A stretch of DNA of 64,000 nt from assembly GCA_037954235.1 (NCBI GenBank), contig JBBMOA010000020.1, forward strand, positions 24,093,177 through 24,157,176, read 5' to 3'. Under the pieces are notes generated by a model that was given only the letters and a program-made list of their open reading frames with translations, ran no database searches and was not told the origin of the DNA. Position 1 is the stretch's first letter. Every line of letters starts with the position of its first letter. Below are positions 1-13,058 of this stretch, in pieces. Source of the DNA: Aulostomus chinensis (Eukaryota; Chordata; Actinopteri; Syngnathiformes; Aulostomidae). The position numbers were made by a program, and so were the translations under genes.

Positions 1-779
1 ATTGTGCTGTTCCAGCAACCAACGATGCTAGCATGGTTGTGGGTGAATGTGAACATTAGCTCTTGCGATCCAGCTTTCTGGCGCCTGTCTTGAGCGTGAC
101 ACCAGAGCAACATGGCTGCTGAGTGAACGCAGTCTGTTGTTTGATTTCACTCCACGATCTCTGACCCTAACACTGTTAGCAGTCGCCCTGCTAACAAAAA
201 GAAAATTGACTGAGCTAGCTGGCTAGTAGCAACTAGCTAGTAGAAACTGGCTAATAGCAACCAGCAAGTAGCAACTTCCATTCTGGAAAGTGTTGAAGAT
301 TTGTTGGATTATTTTGTCTAATATGTACAAAGATATACATCAGAGGAAACTGGACCACTCAGGAAACTTGGTTATATTCATCAAACATGAGTCTATAAAC
401 AAGTTTCCTGAGTGTAACGTGGTTTCCCCAACACCATTTGGCAAGGCCACATCCTTGCACGGTTCTCGCAGGAATGCTACAACTCCACCAGAACCAAACC
501 AAGTTCATGCATTTTGCTTCCCACATGTGGCTAGCGTCATAGGCTACATGGGACTAGCACACAGCTATCTGAGAGTAGCCACTTCAGCCTCTGAAGGATT
601 CTGCATGCTTGGGGGGGGCGTAGCAGCAGGGACACTCATGGAGGGGAGGCTGCTGCTTTATGGGAGGAGAGTCCTCACATTCAGGTTGTGAGAACATGTT
701 TATGTCCCCAGAATATAGGTAATACAAGGACACACACACACACACACACACGGAAATAAGTGGGGGGGGGGGGGCACTG
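1..779. other. 5' flank, no gene recognised
   Basis: I recognise no exon or RNA gene here. Around 208-276 there is a short degenerate tandem stretch built on the words CTAGCTAGTAG and TAGCAAC. A (CA)n tract at 730-751 is followed by a run of 13 G at 762-774. An open frame at 290-691 has no recognisable domain and no coding-like conservation cue. Confidence 0.5.
730..774. repeat. (CA)n microsatellite followed by poly-G
   Basis: About 11 CA units are followed, after a short unique spacer, by 13 consecutive G. The tract lies just upstream of the GC-rich putative promoter. Confidence 0.9.
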
Positions 780-1152
780 CCATCCTTGTAGCCTTCACGC
801 GCGCGCCCACCGCCTTTCCACAGGCGCGTCGCACGATTTGCGTGCGCGTCCCCGATAAATCAGGAAAAGAGGAATAGAGAGAGAGGGAGAGGTAAACCCG
901 CTGTCTTCTTCTGCTGCAGTGTCTGCTTCTCCCTCCGACATCTTCATCATCATTATCATCATCATCATCCTCCCTCCTCTGTCTGTCTGCCCCCCCCCAT
1001 CCTCCCTCCCTCCCTCCCCCCTCCGTCAGTGAAGGCATGGCCACATACCTCAGCGACAAAAGACGGAGGGAAGTGTAGAGAGACCTCGGCGGAGAACCCG
1101 CAGACTTCCAGCCGGAGAGGAGGAGGAGGAGGAGGAAGAGGAGGCTCCGTCG
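780..1152 (+). promoter_or_regulatory. myt1l: Putative CpG-rich promoter and first non-coding exon of myt1l
   Basis: The base composition shifts sharply to GC-rich and CpG-rich (CACGCGCGCGCCCACCG at about 797, GGCGCGTCGCACG at about 823). This is followed by CT-rich and then GA-rich tracts and by CTCCGTCG|GTAGGT, a good donor at 1153. No TATA box is obvious. The combination suggests a CpG-type promoter and a non-coding first exon ending at 1152. It lies 14 kb upstream of the first coding exon, on the same strand, as expected for the long leader of MYT1L genes. The exact start site cannot be read from sequence, and the assignment is inference. Confidence 0.45.
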
Positions 1153-1278
1153 GTAGGTTTCTGTCTTGTCCTCTTCTCTTTCCGCGCGCGTCTTCGTGCG
1201 CAGCTCCGGTACATCCATGATGCTCCGGTGGTACCGTCAGTCCTGCTTCGGTTCTGGGGACACTCTTTGTCTCTGCTC

Positions 1279-1280
<2 letters not shown>

Positions 1281-1331
<51 letters not shown>

Positions 1332-1340
1332 CGTGTGCGT
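1281..1340. repeat. (TG)n/(CG) alternating purine-pyrimidine tract
   Basis: Around 20 GT units run into GCGCGCGTGCGTGTGCG, so roughly 60 bp strictly or nearly alternates purine and pyrimidine. It begins about 130 bp downstream of the putative first-exon donor. Confidence 0.95.
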
Positions 1341-1963
1341 TTCTGGGTTCTGTTGGTTTTCCTGCTGTTGAAGTTGGAGTGAGTTTCCCGTGTCAGCGCT
1401 AATATTCCCCTGGTATTGCTACACTGTGCTGCAGTGACCTCACGCCACCTTTTCCTGATGTTTATTATTCTCATCTTTCATTATTGGACTCATATAATTT
1501 CTGTATCATTACCTGCAGGTGTGTGTGGCTCCCGGCGCTCCATAATATCCCACTAATATTTCCATAATGTTCCTACAGGGTGCTGTAAGGCTCTTATTGT
1601 TCTCTCCAGTCAGAGAGGAGAGCAGACCTGCTCCTCAGCTCGGGAGCGTGGCTCATAGTGACCTTGCAGCACCTTTTCAATGAAGTTTATCTCTGTTTAA
1701 CTTTGGAACAATTATAACTGTCGCGTCATAGAACCTGATATTCTACCTGCTCGGTGTTTCTGGTGGCATCGGCCATCAGCGCCGACGGGGAAGTGTCAGC
1801 AGAGGAGCTACGAGTCAGGAGAGCCGTCTCTCCCTGCTCACTTAGCGGTTTTTGTTATTTTCCTCCTGTCAAACACTTGTTCATGTACTTTTAGTACTTT
1901 GTGTATTTCACTCGCATCTCGTTCCTGCTGGTACAAAGTCGCACAGTAACAGCAGCTCCACGC

Positions 1964-1967
<4 letters not shown>

Positions 1968-2008
<41 letters not shown>
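1968..2008. repeat. (CA)n microsatellite
   Basis: About 20 uninterrupted AC units. Open frames crossing it on both strands encode only Thr-His or Val-Cys runs and are not genes. Confidence 0.95.
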
Positions 2009-2009
<1 letters not shown>

Positions 2010-3284
2010 TCTGCAATATTGCCATAAAAACAACTGTGGCATTTCTGGTTTGCACAGAACCAAACAACGCCGGCGTTCCCCCACAGGCAGGTAATGTGCG
2101 GCTGGGGCAGTGTCGAGTTTGAGCGGGGGGTACCTGTCACACTCAGGTGAAACCGTCGCGGTCTAACGGTGCTGCTCTCTACGTGAGACAGCCTCATTCC
2201 TGAAAGGTTGTTCTGCACAAATGTGCTCTTAAGGTTGTAAAACTGCAGTTTTCGGGAGCTCGGGATGGACTACAGGTGTCAGGAGTTATTCATAGCCAAC
2301 AGGATGGACTTGATGCCTGGAAGACTACATTGAGGGCCAAACAAGTGTCGAAGAAAAAATCTGTGCATAAAAACATTCCAGGAATGAAAATAGAAAATTA
2401 ACAAGGACACAAATTCAGCGGTGATTCACTAATTTGCCCTCTGGGTTTCTGACAATGTTGTTTTGTAGGTTTGAAAACTTTATTGTACCGACACTCTTGA
2501 ACAGCAGCTTCTTGAGATGATTTATGATGAGTAGATGCACGGTTCATGTCTGGTTAAGGTTAGGAAGCAAAACACTTGGTGAGAAAAAGATCGGCCCCAT
2601 GTGAATGGCGGTGTAAACGGGACTCGAACACTCGTCTACCCCCGCAAACGTTAAAAAACACACAAAAAAACACGGAGCTGCAAACGTGACTCAGAGGTGA
2701 CTTGACTTCTCCAAGTCTTCATTAGACCCAAACACCAGTTCATGGAAACTAGATGTCGGACAAAACATCAGCACTGCAATGCCTTGTGATTTTACTGGTG
2801 TGGCGCAGCACTGTCGCAGCCAACAGGACACGGGTACAAGATGGCGTGCTCAGCTAACGAGCTTCATCCCAGCTGCCAATGTCAGTGAAACTGAAGGAAA
2901 GAACCAGAAGTGTCAGGTTCGTTTGTGTCCGTGGATCATCGATGACACGTCACACGTGGATGGAGAAGACGACGACCTGTTCGTGTTCGTTAGTGAACGC
3001 ACATTTCTGGACAGTTTAGCTGCCGTTAGCCGTCAGTCTCTATTAGCTCGAAGCTAAATATACGTGGCTGACTCTTTCTACATTCTGGAGTCTCAAAGAA
3101 GTGAAAACATCTTAGTGAGCTGAATACTTCTGTTCGTGAGTACTTGGAAATCCTCTTCATAACGTCCCTGATTGACACGCCGGCATTGGGCTCATTTGGA
3201 TCCCTTAGGGCTGAAAAGCGCTCGGTCAGGTGCAGAATTGAAAGACATTTGAGTTTTAATCCTCATTGCTGGCCACCACTACAG

Positions 3285-3369
3285 GCTCAGGACTCCCCCA
3301 AAGAGAACCAAACCCTAGCTGCCCCGCTCCCTCCGGCTCCTCCTGGAGGACCCGGCGCTCCGAGGCCAG
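3285..3369 (+). other. myt1l: Putative non-coding leader exon of myt1l
   Basis: A GC-rich 85-bp segment is bounded by an acceptor (CCACCACTACAG) and a donor (GAGGCCAG|GTGAGA). It stands out from AT-richer flanks and looks exon-like, and it is on the strand of the downstream gene. It has no ATG, so it would be untranslated leader. The assignment rests only on composition and splice signals. Confidence 0.35.
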
Positions 3370-5635
3370 GTGAGATTTATAATCCCACTCGCGTGTTCTG
3401 AGCCGAGCACGGAGCTTCCTACCGGTTGGACGTGTTCAGAATGAGACATGTCGGACTTTGTCTGACAAAATCAATCCTTATTATCCGTGTAAAATGAATT
3501 TACAGCAGAACTGTGGCATTGATCAAAGCAATGTGCCTCATGAAGTGGCCGGCGAGTGTCTGACCTGCTGGGTTCATCATCATCATCATCATCATCTTCA
3601 TCATCCCAACAGCTGTCAATCAGCAGGCTCAAACTCTTGAAGGATTGACGGATACAGTCGTCGCTCAGAATGTTGAATGTTTTTATCGATTGTAATTGTC
3701 CTTTTGACTTTGCACAGTTGGCTGGAAGCTTTATAGGCGGCGGCGTGATTGTGCTCAGCTCCAACGACGGCGCTGCACGACCATCAAAATGCAGTCCTAC
3801 ATCAAAGACGAGTTTCCTAAAGGCTTCTATGGATTTTATGGTTCTCTACCGTGAGCCTTAATGTCCTCTTAGCATATCATCGTTACTCAATCTGGATCAC
3901 AGTGGAATATGACTCTAATAAAACCAAGAGTGATTAAATGTAAACCTGATTTTAATGGAGCCTGTGAATCCTAAAATTCCCTCAGTGATGCTGGTTTGTG
4001 TGTTGTAATTCGGCTGGAAAATGAGCGAGTTTAATTTTAACAGCAGTGCATGGTTGAATTTGAGTACAAAAGAAGAGGAAGATCATTGTCGGGACCTGTC
4101 GCATAGTCAGAAATTCACACTGTGGACCTGCTCGAGCTTCCGAGTGATTAATTAAACTTTGCAGCAGGGTTTCCTATCGTTTCTTATGTCCGTCTGTGGA
4201 CGAAGAGATGAGGCAACACAGGAGACGCACTGCACACCACGGCGTGTGTTTACACAGTTTATATGACATCTAATTATATGTCCTTAGAAGAACTCCTGCT
4301 CATATTTGTGCATGTTTCGTTTTGAGGGTGTCTGTTTGTTGTTGGTGGTACATGAAATGTGTCATGAAGGACGATAAAGGACCCGTGTGTAGGACCTACT
4401 GGGGTCTGCGGTGGGGTTGCTTTCATGTGGGCCTGCATTCCTCTTGAGTTTGGGTTCTCACACCAGCAGCTGCAACCCTTTGTTAAGAATCAGAAAAACT
4501 TCACCGACCCTGGCGAGGAAGTTAGTTTTTAGTCTGCAGTTGCTCACAGAGGAAATGCGGGATGTACCTGGAGATCTAAGAAGTCAGAATTTACTGTGAT
4601 TCTACTGCAGTAAACGGATCAAAATCCTGCTGAAGTGACACCACGGTGATGCCAGTGTCTATCGTTCATGAAGTCACACTTTGACTCATTTATCAGGCAG
4701 AAGAAACGCTAACAACATTTAAAATTCTTGTTTTCTCAATGGAGTTTGGTTACTCCATCAGTCTCTGCTGTCGTGACCCAGCTCTCCTCCCTCGTCGCTT
4801 TGTTCTTCCTCTGCATCCTCGGCGTGTCCTCGTAAATCTGCGGGGATGTCAGTTGCTCTGGTTGCCATGACGGCCAACTTCAGCAGTCAGCTGGTGTATT
4901 CATCCGTTGCTGTCTGTAAAAACTTATTTGTATTAAAAGGTAACCGAGCAAAACACTAGCTGGTATAGAGTGGGCGGAGCTAGTAGACATTTTCATGATG
5001 AAAAAAAATGAAGGAAACAAGCAAACTAAAACATGAAGTTGCTGGTTTGTTCATTTGGGTCGACCCCCCTGGACTCCCATGCTGCATTCATGAAATGTGG
5101 GAAAGTCTGAGTTTCCAAGCTGAGTAGTCGTCCTTCCGACTTCGTTGTGTTCATGACCTTTTCAATCGCAATGTGGGAACTTCACCGGCGCTACAAAGAA
5201 GATGAGTTGCATTTTAATGCTCAGAGCATTTAAACAAGACATTAATAGCAGATTCCAGATTTCTCAATGAAGAATGAAGCAGGATGTTCATACCAGTAGA
5301 AAACTAGCTCACGAATCACTCTGAATACCACTCTGCATATTATATGTGATCACAAAGTCATAACCAGAACATGAATTCATGACAAGTGACGTAGCAGTGA
5401 ACGAACTTGTCCATCATCGTTCTACATCGATGATGTCAACTCACCAACTCAGAGCCAAAATTAGTTTGAGTTGAGTTCTTTTCGGTCATCAGGAACCTAG
5501 TGTGTGAATGTCTCTCGGCCCCGATTGTTCTGATAACTCCAACATAACGTGAATGCAGCATCAGTCTAAATGCACCAAGTACTAGCCAATCAGAGGCAGC
5601 GTAAGGCTGGGGGCAGGTCCTCTGTGGATGCCGGC

Positions 5636-5895
5636 CCGCCAAGCCAGCGATGGTGCTAGCCTAGCCAGCTGTGGCGCTTGCCTAGCCAGCTGTGGCGCTT
5701 GCCTAGCCAGCTGTGGCGCTTGCCTAGCCAGCTGTGGCGCTTGCCTAGCCAGCGATTGTGCTAGCCTAGCCAGCTGTGGCGCTTGCCTAGCCATCAGAGG
5801 TGCTAGTCTAGTCAGCGGAGGTTCTAGCCTAGCCACGTGTGGTGCTAGCCTAGCTAGTGGTGGTTCTAGCCTAGCTAACGGTGGTGCTAGCACCT
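5636..5895. repeat. 21-bp minisatellite
   Basis: About a dozen copies of a 21-bp unit (GCCAGCTGTGGCGCTTGCCTA and variants) diverge towards the right end. Because 21 is a multiple of three and the unit has no stop, both strands show long frames with heptapeptide repeats. These are artefacts of the array. Confidence 0.92.
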
Positions 5896-7622
5896 TCTGT
5901 GCAGGTAGAGGGGTAGGGGTCTGCTGCTCAAAGCTAACTGAGAGATCTAAATCCTTCACACAGTTCCTTTAATTGGGTGAGACACTCACAATTCCTGCTT
6001 TCTTAAATGCAGAAAAGGAGAAGTGGCCATTCTATGACTTGGCGTGAGACTTGGGACTCTGACTCTGTCCATCTTCTCTGCATCTGTCAGGACTCAGAAG
6101 TGAACAGTTTGATTACATATTGAGAAGTCCAAACACAGGCGAAGCGCTGTGCAGGCTCCGCCATGAGCAAGCCAACCCTTTCTATGATGGCTGCTACCTC
6201 CAGGAATCAGTGACTTCACAAGCTTACAAATATTTTTTTCAACTTCTAAAAAATGAGCAACCAGCTGTTTGTCTGTTTTGAGTCTTTTCACTGTAACCGG
6301 ACTACTGAAGCAGAACGTGCACTGAGGTTCCATCGAACGATTTCACACAAAGCGCTTGATAATCGGTGAGACCTGTGTCGTCGTTGGTCTCAGCCTGAGA
6401 TCATCCTCCTGCTGGACTGGACGTGTTTGATCTGAGTCTGGTTTTGTGGCTCGCCAGGAGCCTCGGTGGATTCTCTCTCCAGACTGTCTGGTGAATAAAC
6501 CGTCAGACCTGCTGAACTCGGCTGAAGAGTGATGAAAGGAAGAGTCTCTCTGCAGAGACCAGTCGGAGCTGGTGGTCATTCATGACTGCTCTCCTCGTCT
6601 CTGCAGCGTTCACTAACACCACCTGCATGAGCTGGAGGATATTAAACACACTCTCAACTCACGGATTCATGCGAGACCTCAGGAGCGCCGGCATCTGGAG
6701 GTCGTCAGAAGAATACCGGGCTGGATGTGCTGAGATGACATGTTTAACGGGAATTTCCTGTCATGACTTCTCATGTGTGGCGAGGCTGCACCTGCTCCTC
6801 GCTGCCCCCGTCTGAACTGGAGACACGGCTGTGTCGTTTCTGAGCCTGTTGTTGTGAGCTGAGCGAGACATCGAGTGTGTCAACGTGCACGCTGATGTGC
6901 TGCACCGTGATTCAGAAGATGACAACAATCTGAACAAGATCATGTGAACACATTCTGGTTGAAGTGTCTGAACTGATGATGCTGATGTTGGCCAGGTTTC
7001 TGGAAGGTTCTTTTGTACTCAGCTTTGTTGGAATATTCGCCTGGAGTTTTTAAAGCAGTAGCACCTGCCGTCACGTAGCTGTGAAGATGCACAAATGCAT
7101 TAGCTTCAAATGCTAACATAGGGACCGCTAACAAGCGTTGTAACTCTAACTTCCTGAAATTCATTCAAAGTCTTACGAAGTACGCAAACGACAGAATGAC
7201 ACTTTCATCACTTACTACTTGACATTTTGGAAGGAAGTCTTGTCGCGTACAACCCTCGAACCCTCGCTTCAACGTGGATGTGATGTCCAACCAGGTCCAA
7301 CCTCAGTATTCGACACAGTTACAGCATCTGTTGAAGGTCTGAAGTGGTGAAGAAGAGTCCCTCAGACCTGTTTTATTACTTTCCCTGACAGCACCTCCAT
7401 GTGGATCACCTGGTGCACACACCACAGCCGTCCTCTGTTGTGTAATGGATCTTGAAGTACTACGTGATACTTGTAAAGTTACTGCTGCAACATTTACAGC
7501 AGCAGCGTAACGAGAGGCACGTGTGACAGTGAGTGCAGACGACGGAGCTGAGCTGCCTGTCCACCTGTCATTAGACCTGCAGATACAGGTCATCAATCTG
7601 ATGATGTAATTGTGATGAATGG

Positions 7623-7623
<1 letters not shown>

Positions 7624-7670
<47 letters not shown>

Positions 7671-7686
7671 CAGACACACACACACA
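7624..7686. repeat. (CA)n microsatellite
   Basis: About 23 AC units followed by a second short CA run after CAG. Confidence 0.95.
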
Positions 7687-7924
7687 GCAGACAGCTATTT
7701 GGAGCAACGAATGACTCAGTGTAAAAAAGACTCACACACTTCACGACACACAGATTTTGTGATTCATGGCGGGTAGATCCTGTTCATCATTCATGTGAAC
7801 GGCAGAGTGATGCTTCCTCGCTCATTCATTGCATTCTGAGCTCTGTGATGACCTTTGACCTTCTCATGTTCAGAAACCAGCAACATCTCTGACCTGGAGG
7901 GTTTTCTTGAATCTGCCTGGATAA

Positions 7925-7958
<34 letters not shown>

Positions 7959-7994
7959 TGTGTGTGTGAGGTTTTTGCTCATAAATAGCTGAAA

Positions 7995-8040
<46 letters not shown>
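7925..8040. repeat. Compound (GAT)n-(TG)n ... (CA)n microsatellite
   Basis: About 11 GAT units pass directly into a short TG run. A 25-bp spacer is followed by about 23 CA units. The TG run and the later CA run on one strand could pair as an inverted repeat. Confidence 0.95.
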
Positions 8041-8043
<3 letters not shown>

Positions 8044-8988
8044 CCCTCCTGCTCGGAATAACGATTGAGGTTCTCCGCCACTTCTGATGACCTGCCTCAA
8101 CAGCTCGTTACAGATCGTTAAAGCCTCCCTCTGAGCACATCCACCCCTCAACCTGTCCATCACAGAGTCCCGCCCCCCCAGCTCCCAGCTGACAGGGCTT
8201 AAGAGTTGAATGATGGGAGGTCAACGGTCTTTAACAGACGAGATGATGTTATGGATTGTCATTAAAAAAAAATCTGTCACCTGAACGAGAGAAGAAGCAG
8301 CAATAGAAGCAAGCAGCGGGCGTCCCTGCTGCGGCCATGGCGCCGACGGACCTCCCAGTTGGTGCAGTATTTGTTAATGAAACACATGGAGAGGTGGAGG
8401 ACAGGTGGAGGACCAGCCCACTTGGAGCCGATCAGTGTACGAATGCTCTCAGATTGGCTTCCAGCTAGCAGAGGGGGATGTTCCTCTCCACGCGACAGAG
8501 GAGGTGTGGCTGTCTATGGCCGTTCCCAGACTGGCAGAGGGGGCGGAGCAGCAACCAGTAAACGATAACCGAGGAGCAAAAAAGGGGGCTGAAGGAAAAA
8601 CAGAGTGGGGAGCAATCCCTCCATCCTCGTCTCAAGAAGGACGAGCAGAGTCATGAGGAAACCATGGCAACAGCACCGTCACCCAACCAATCAGATGAAA
8701 TATCATTTGACACCTTTAAATATTCAGTATATGTTAAAATTGGCCTTCGTGATCACGCTGACAGTGAAACAAATGGAGCAGCAGGTGAGGCGGTGTAGAG
8801 TTGTTTCAACACAATGTTCCGCGTTCTCTTGAGCTAGTGTTCCTGGGAGGTCTGATAGAAGCACGTTAGAACCAATTGATAGCAGCGAAGCTGAACGCTG
8901 CCACCTGAAGGGCTTGAGCTCATGATAAACCAGGAGTAAATGCACTGAGGACGGATCTGATCGTCCAAAACCACCCTTAGAGGAGAAG

Positions 8989-9488
8989 GTGGTTCTACTC
9001 GTCATCAAGGTGGTTCTACTTGTCAACTACTTGTCATCAAGGTGGTACTACTTGTCATCAAGGTGGTTCCACTTGTCATCAAGGTGGTTCTACGTGTCAT
9101 CAAGGTGGTACTACGTGTCATCAAGGTGGTTCTACTTGTCATCAAGGTGGTACTACTTGTCAACTACTTGTCATCAAGGTGGTACTACTTGTCATCAAGG
9201 TGGTACTACTTGTCATCAAGGTGGTTCTACTCGTCATCAAGGTGGTTCTACTCGTCATCAAGGTGGTACTACTCGTCATCAAGGTGGTTCTACTTGTCAT
9301 CAAGGTGGTTCTACTCGTCAACAAGGTGGTTCTACTTGTCATCAAGGTGGTTCTACTTGTCATCAAGGTGGTTCTACTCATCATCAAGGTGGTTCTACTT
9401 GTCATCAAGGTGGTTCTACTCATCATCAAGGTGGTTCTACTCATCATCAAGGTGGTTCTACTTGTCATCAAGGTGGTACTACTCGTCA
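8989..9488. repeat. 21-bp minisatellite, about 23 copies
   Basis: Tandem copies of GGTGGTTCTACTTGTCATCAA run for 500 bp, with T/A and T/C variants and two places where an extra half-unit (CTTGTCAACTA) is inserted. All three plus frames and one minus frame stay open through it because the unit is 21 bp and stop-free. Confidence 0.95.
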
Positions 9489-11863
9489 GTGTCCTTCCAA
9501 CAGCTCAATTAAAAGCAGCTTCCGTCCGTCTCAGTTGTTTGAGGTCTGGCAGAAGTCTTATCAACAGAGCAACTCTTCCAGTCGTCCTTTTATCGGCCGG
9601 CAAACAAAGTGGTTCGAAGTGCGTCTGCAGACATTAATCTGGAGAAGACGACCTGGCGTTCGGTTGAGCAGGAAAGGGCGTCATCGGACACAGGAGAGGC
9701 GTATTAATAGCAGATATACGTGTACGCAGTTGAGTGCCATCGCAGCCCCACAACAAACACCCTGCTTCCGTGGCAGGTGCACAGAGGCCCTCTACCCAGT
9801 AGAGATATCTGATTAAAGCAGCATCATAAAAAAATGATGTGGTCCAAATGCAGACGCTCACTCTAGCTGAGTTAATATCCTCAGACAGAAAATATGCTGC
9901 AGGCCAAAGAGGACTTTATCTCTTCTGAAGTGCGTGACACGACCCCGCTGACCCGGTTATCGAGCCGGAGGTGTCCTTTTGTCCAGACTTAAAAATCTGC
10001 AGGGTGGCTCTTCACATTTAGAGGTCTTACATGCCATGTGTCAGAGTTCATTATCACAGTTTGAGCTTGCAGGAGAATCACTGAGGAAGTTAAAGGGAAA
10101 CTCTGTTGTTTTCCAACTTTAAATCATGTGTTTGGGTCAGCATGATTGACAGGAACCAAACTGATTCGAATTCTTCTGGTGGGGACTGAGAATACGGCTG
10201 CAATATGATACGATAGGGCAGTGGTCCATGTCAGAGTCACTGACAAGTACAGATTGGTACACTAAGTGTCTGGCGTAGATGTTCAGATCTGCAGCTCCCA
10301 GGTCGAGGACCAGGTTCAGATCCAGGTCCAGGTTCTGGTTCAGGTCCATTTAGGTACAGTAGATCATCAGTGTTTTGGACAGTTGCTGACTACGTCCTCG
10401 GGAGTCTGTGTGGGTCATAGTGTCCCAGTCAGTTTTATGTTATCGTCTCATTATGGTTGACAAAATCTGAAAATGGCTGTGTGATGACGAACAGAGTTTA
10501 TTCTATTTTTGCTGATGAAATCAACACACAAGCCCAGTCTGGTCCACATCTCTAAGATACGGTTTTTTACCATAAGAAACTAATAAAATATTCATTCCTT
10601 TTTTGTTTATTTCACTACGCATATGTATCCTAGTGTTGAAAAAAATCCAAAATGTGAATATTAATGAGCGAATTATGGCAGACAAGACACTGCAATGGTG
10701 AAACAGTTCCATGTGAACGTGCCTCCAGTGTAAATTAGCTTCCTCTGTAACGTCAGCCACTGTCTTCACTCTCAGGGGTTCATTGATTTCGTGTTAAGAC
10801 GTCTGAATTCAGCTGTGAGCATCACAGTCGGCTGCTGCTGTTCAGGCTTCCTCTGTGATTGGTCAGCGGTTAATTGATGCGGCTAATCACCCGATCAGTC
10901 CAGTCTCCATGGAAACCGGGAGTAGGGCTGATGTACAGGAGGGAGTCGGGGCCTTCACTCCAGGCTTCACTGCTCTTTAACTACACTGCAGAGCTCCATA
11001 AGGGCTCATTCGGTTATTTAGCAACCAAAGTGGCTAACATGCTAATATTCACTATTTGTGGTTTTATTCAAGTTCAGTTTATTGCAGCCGTCAGTCTTCA
11101 GTTTACACCTCTAATTAATATCCCTGCATATTTATTAATTTAAGTAAGTTGCAGTTTCATCTCGTCACATGTCGGTTGAGCGAAAAAGAAAGTTAATCAG
11201 TGTCTCAATTAAATTGTGAGGAGCCTAGTGATTCGAACATTTTTGAATCAGTAAAATCATATTTATTTTAATTAAAAAATGATTAAAGGGCTCCTCTTAT
11301 TTAGAGATGTGACCAATTATTTTGTGGTCAGGGTTAGACAAAACTTTAGATGTGAAGTTTGTGTTTGTTTAGGTCACATCGGCTGAGCTAGCATGTTAGC
11401 ATGGTGCTATCAAATGTCAGTCTGAATTATATCAGACTCCTGAGCATTCAAACTGGTGAGTCACTTCAAGGAAAACACCATCACCACCACACCCACTTCT
11501 TGATATGTAGTTTCTCACAGCTCCAGATAAGAAGCATAAAGACTGTTCACGTGAGGGTTAACCTTGAGGTTAGCAAACATTAGCTTGTGTACATTAGCTA
11601 CATGTAAGCACGCTACGGGCTAGTATTGTGACAGGCAATGTTGAAGTTAGCAAACATGTAATGTTAGCTCAGGTTAGCTATACGTTTCCTCACTACTCGC
11701 TCGGTAATAATTAACATGAGCTCAGTTTCAGAAGCAATACGTTAGCTTGCTGCCAGCTTTGTGGGATGTCATTAGATTGGTGTTAGCTGAACATTTTTGA
11801 ACAGAATTCTGTTTTACATTGCTAGCATTGTCACGACAACTACAATTCATCCATGTTCTGGTG

Positions 11864-11877
11864 CTGCCCCCTGCTGG
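11864..11877 (-). promoter_or_regulatory. CTCF-like core motif (minus orientation)
   Basis: The plus strand reads CTGCCCCCTGCTGG, whose complement CCAGCAGGGGGCAG fits the vertebrate CTCF core consensus at every position I can compare. It lies in the putative leader intron. Occupancy cannot be judged from sequence. Confidence 0.5.
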
Positions 11878-12880
11878 CTAATGTTAAACTGACAGAGAGG
11901 GGTTAGCATAGCTACTAAACCTGGAGAGGGAGGGTAAAAAGGCAAGAGACTTGAGACTTGGGACTAGAAATACTTGTGAGCATTTGACTACACAATTAGT
12001 TGATCAGGTTAGCTTGCTAACGAGTTGTTTTTACCCAGTTAACCCATCACATTGCCATCACTGCTGCAGGTATTTCTTTGGAAACCTGGTGAGTGTGTTC
12101 TGTGACTGTACGGACCAACACGAGTCCCCCTTCCATGTGCAGACGGGTTTGAAGCGGCGGCGTCTCTCCGTTCACGTCTGTTGTTTGTTTTGTGCACTGC
12201 AGCGTCACATCACACACCAGGTGTTTGATAAAAGTTCTAATAAATACAGAGCTGCTGCCGGGCTCTGCTGCGAACACACACATCACCTGGCTGCTCAGTG
12301 TGTGTGTGTGTGTGTGTTTGGGTGCACAAACATTTGCCTGGGAGTGTTTGTGTTTGTATTTGTGTGTTGCTGACTCTCCGGGCATGAAACTGGAGCGTTT
12401 TTAGGACCAGAAACATGAATGTTGGATGTGGAACTCCCTGAATCAGTCAGGAAAAAGTCAAAACTTTATGTTCCGAGAGTTGACTCATTCTTGTCTCTCA
12501 CTCCTAATTCAGTCCTCAAGGTATGATAAAACGGCTGGTAACCATAGCAACAGTTCTGATGCGTTAGCCTCTGTTAGCAGTCAACTGGCAGGTGAAGCTC
12601 ACCTGAACACACTTCAAACATGTGTCTTTGTTCCTAAACACCCCACAGTAGAGGAGTCACGTTCTCTCTTATATAAGGTATATTGATATATTCATCAAAT
12701 AACATGAAGGTGAAACACACGCGCGCACACACGCACACACACACAACGTGGCTACAAAATAATCAATTCAATAAATGTGTGTCGTAGTCGTGTGATATTG
12801 TGTTGACCTACAGGAGGCAGAATAGATCGTGACACAAATTTCTATACTTCTGAACTGAAGTGAGTAAACCCCTGAACGTT

Positions 12881-12884
<4 letters not shown>

Positions 12885-12928
<44 letters not shown>

Positions 12929-12937
12929 AGTGTGTGT
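12885..12937. repeat. (TG)n microsatellite
   Basis: About 20 TG units with two interruptions near the end. Confidence 0.93.
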
Positions 12938-13053
12938 CTCGGTATAGGAGCTCTGCATCATATTGTACCAGACAGGAGTGTTGGGCTGAATACTAAACAG
13001 CAGGAAGCTCCTCTCCTTCGAACAGCACCAACTCAGCTATACAGGACTCTGTG

Positions 13054-13058
13054 ACACA

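Larger units (their letters stand above)
1153..3284 (+). other. Putative leader intron
   Basis: The stretch between the putative donor at 1153 and the putative acceptor at 3283-3284 holds two CA/TG arrays and otherwise unique sequence. I see no convincing coding exon. Confidence 0.35.

Noticed and set aside
5582..5972. Open frames on both strands with heptapeptide repeats
   Set aside because: Same artefact from the 21-bp array at 5636-5895.
8336..8640. GC-rich island starting with CCATGGCGCCGACG as a first coding exon
   Set aside because: The ATG frame stops after about 45 codons in sequence I do not recognise, and no convincing donor in frame was found. Left as unexplained.
5636..9488. Tandem repeats considered as a CRISPR array
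   Set aside because: Units are contiguous with no unique spacers, and the genome is a vertebrate one.
8989..9816. 275-codon plus-strand open frame with HQGGST repeats
   Set aside because: Product of the stop-free 21-bp minisatellite; three overlapping plus frames are equally open.
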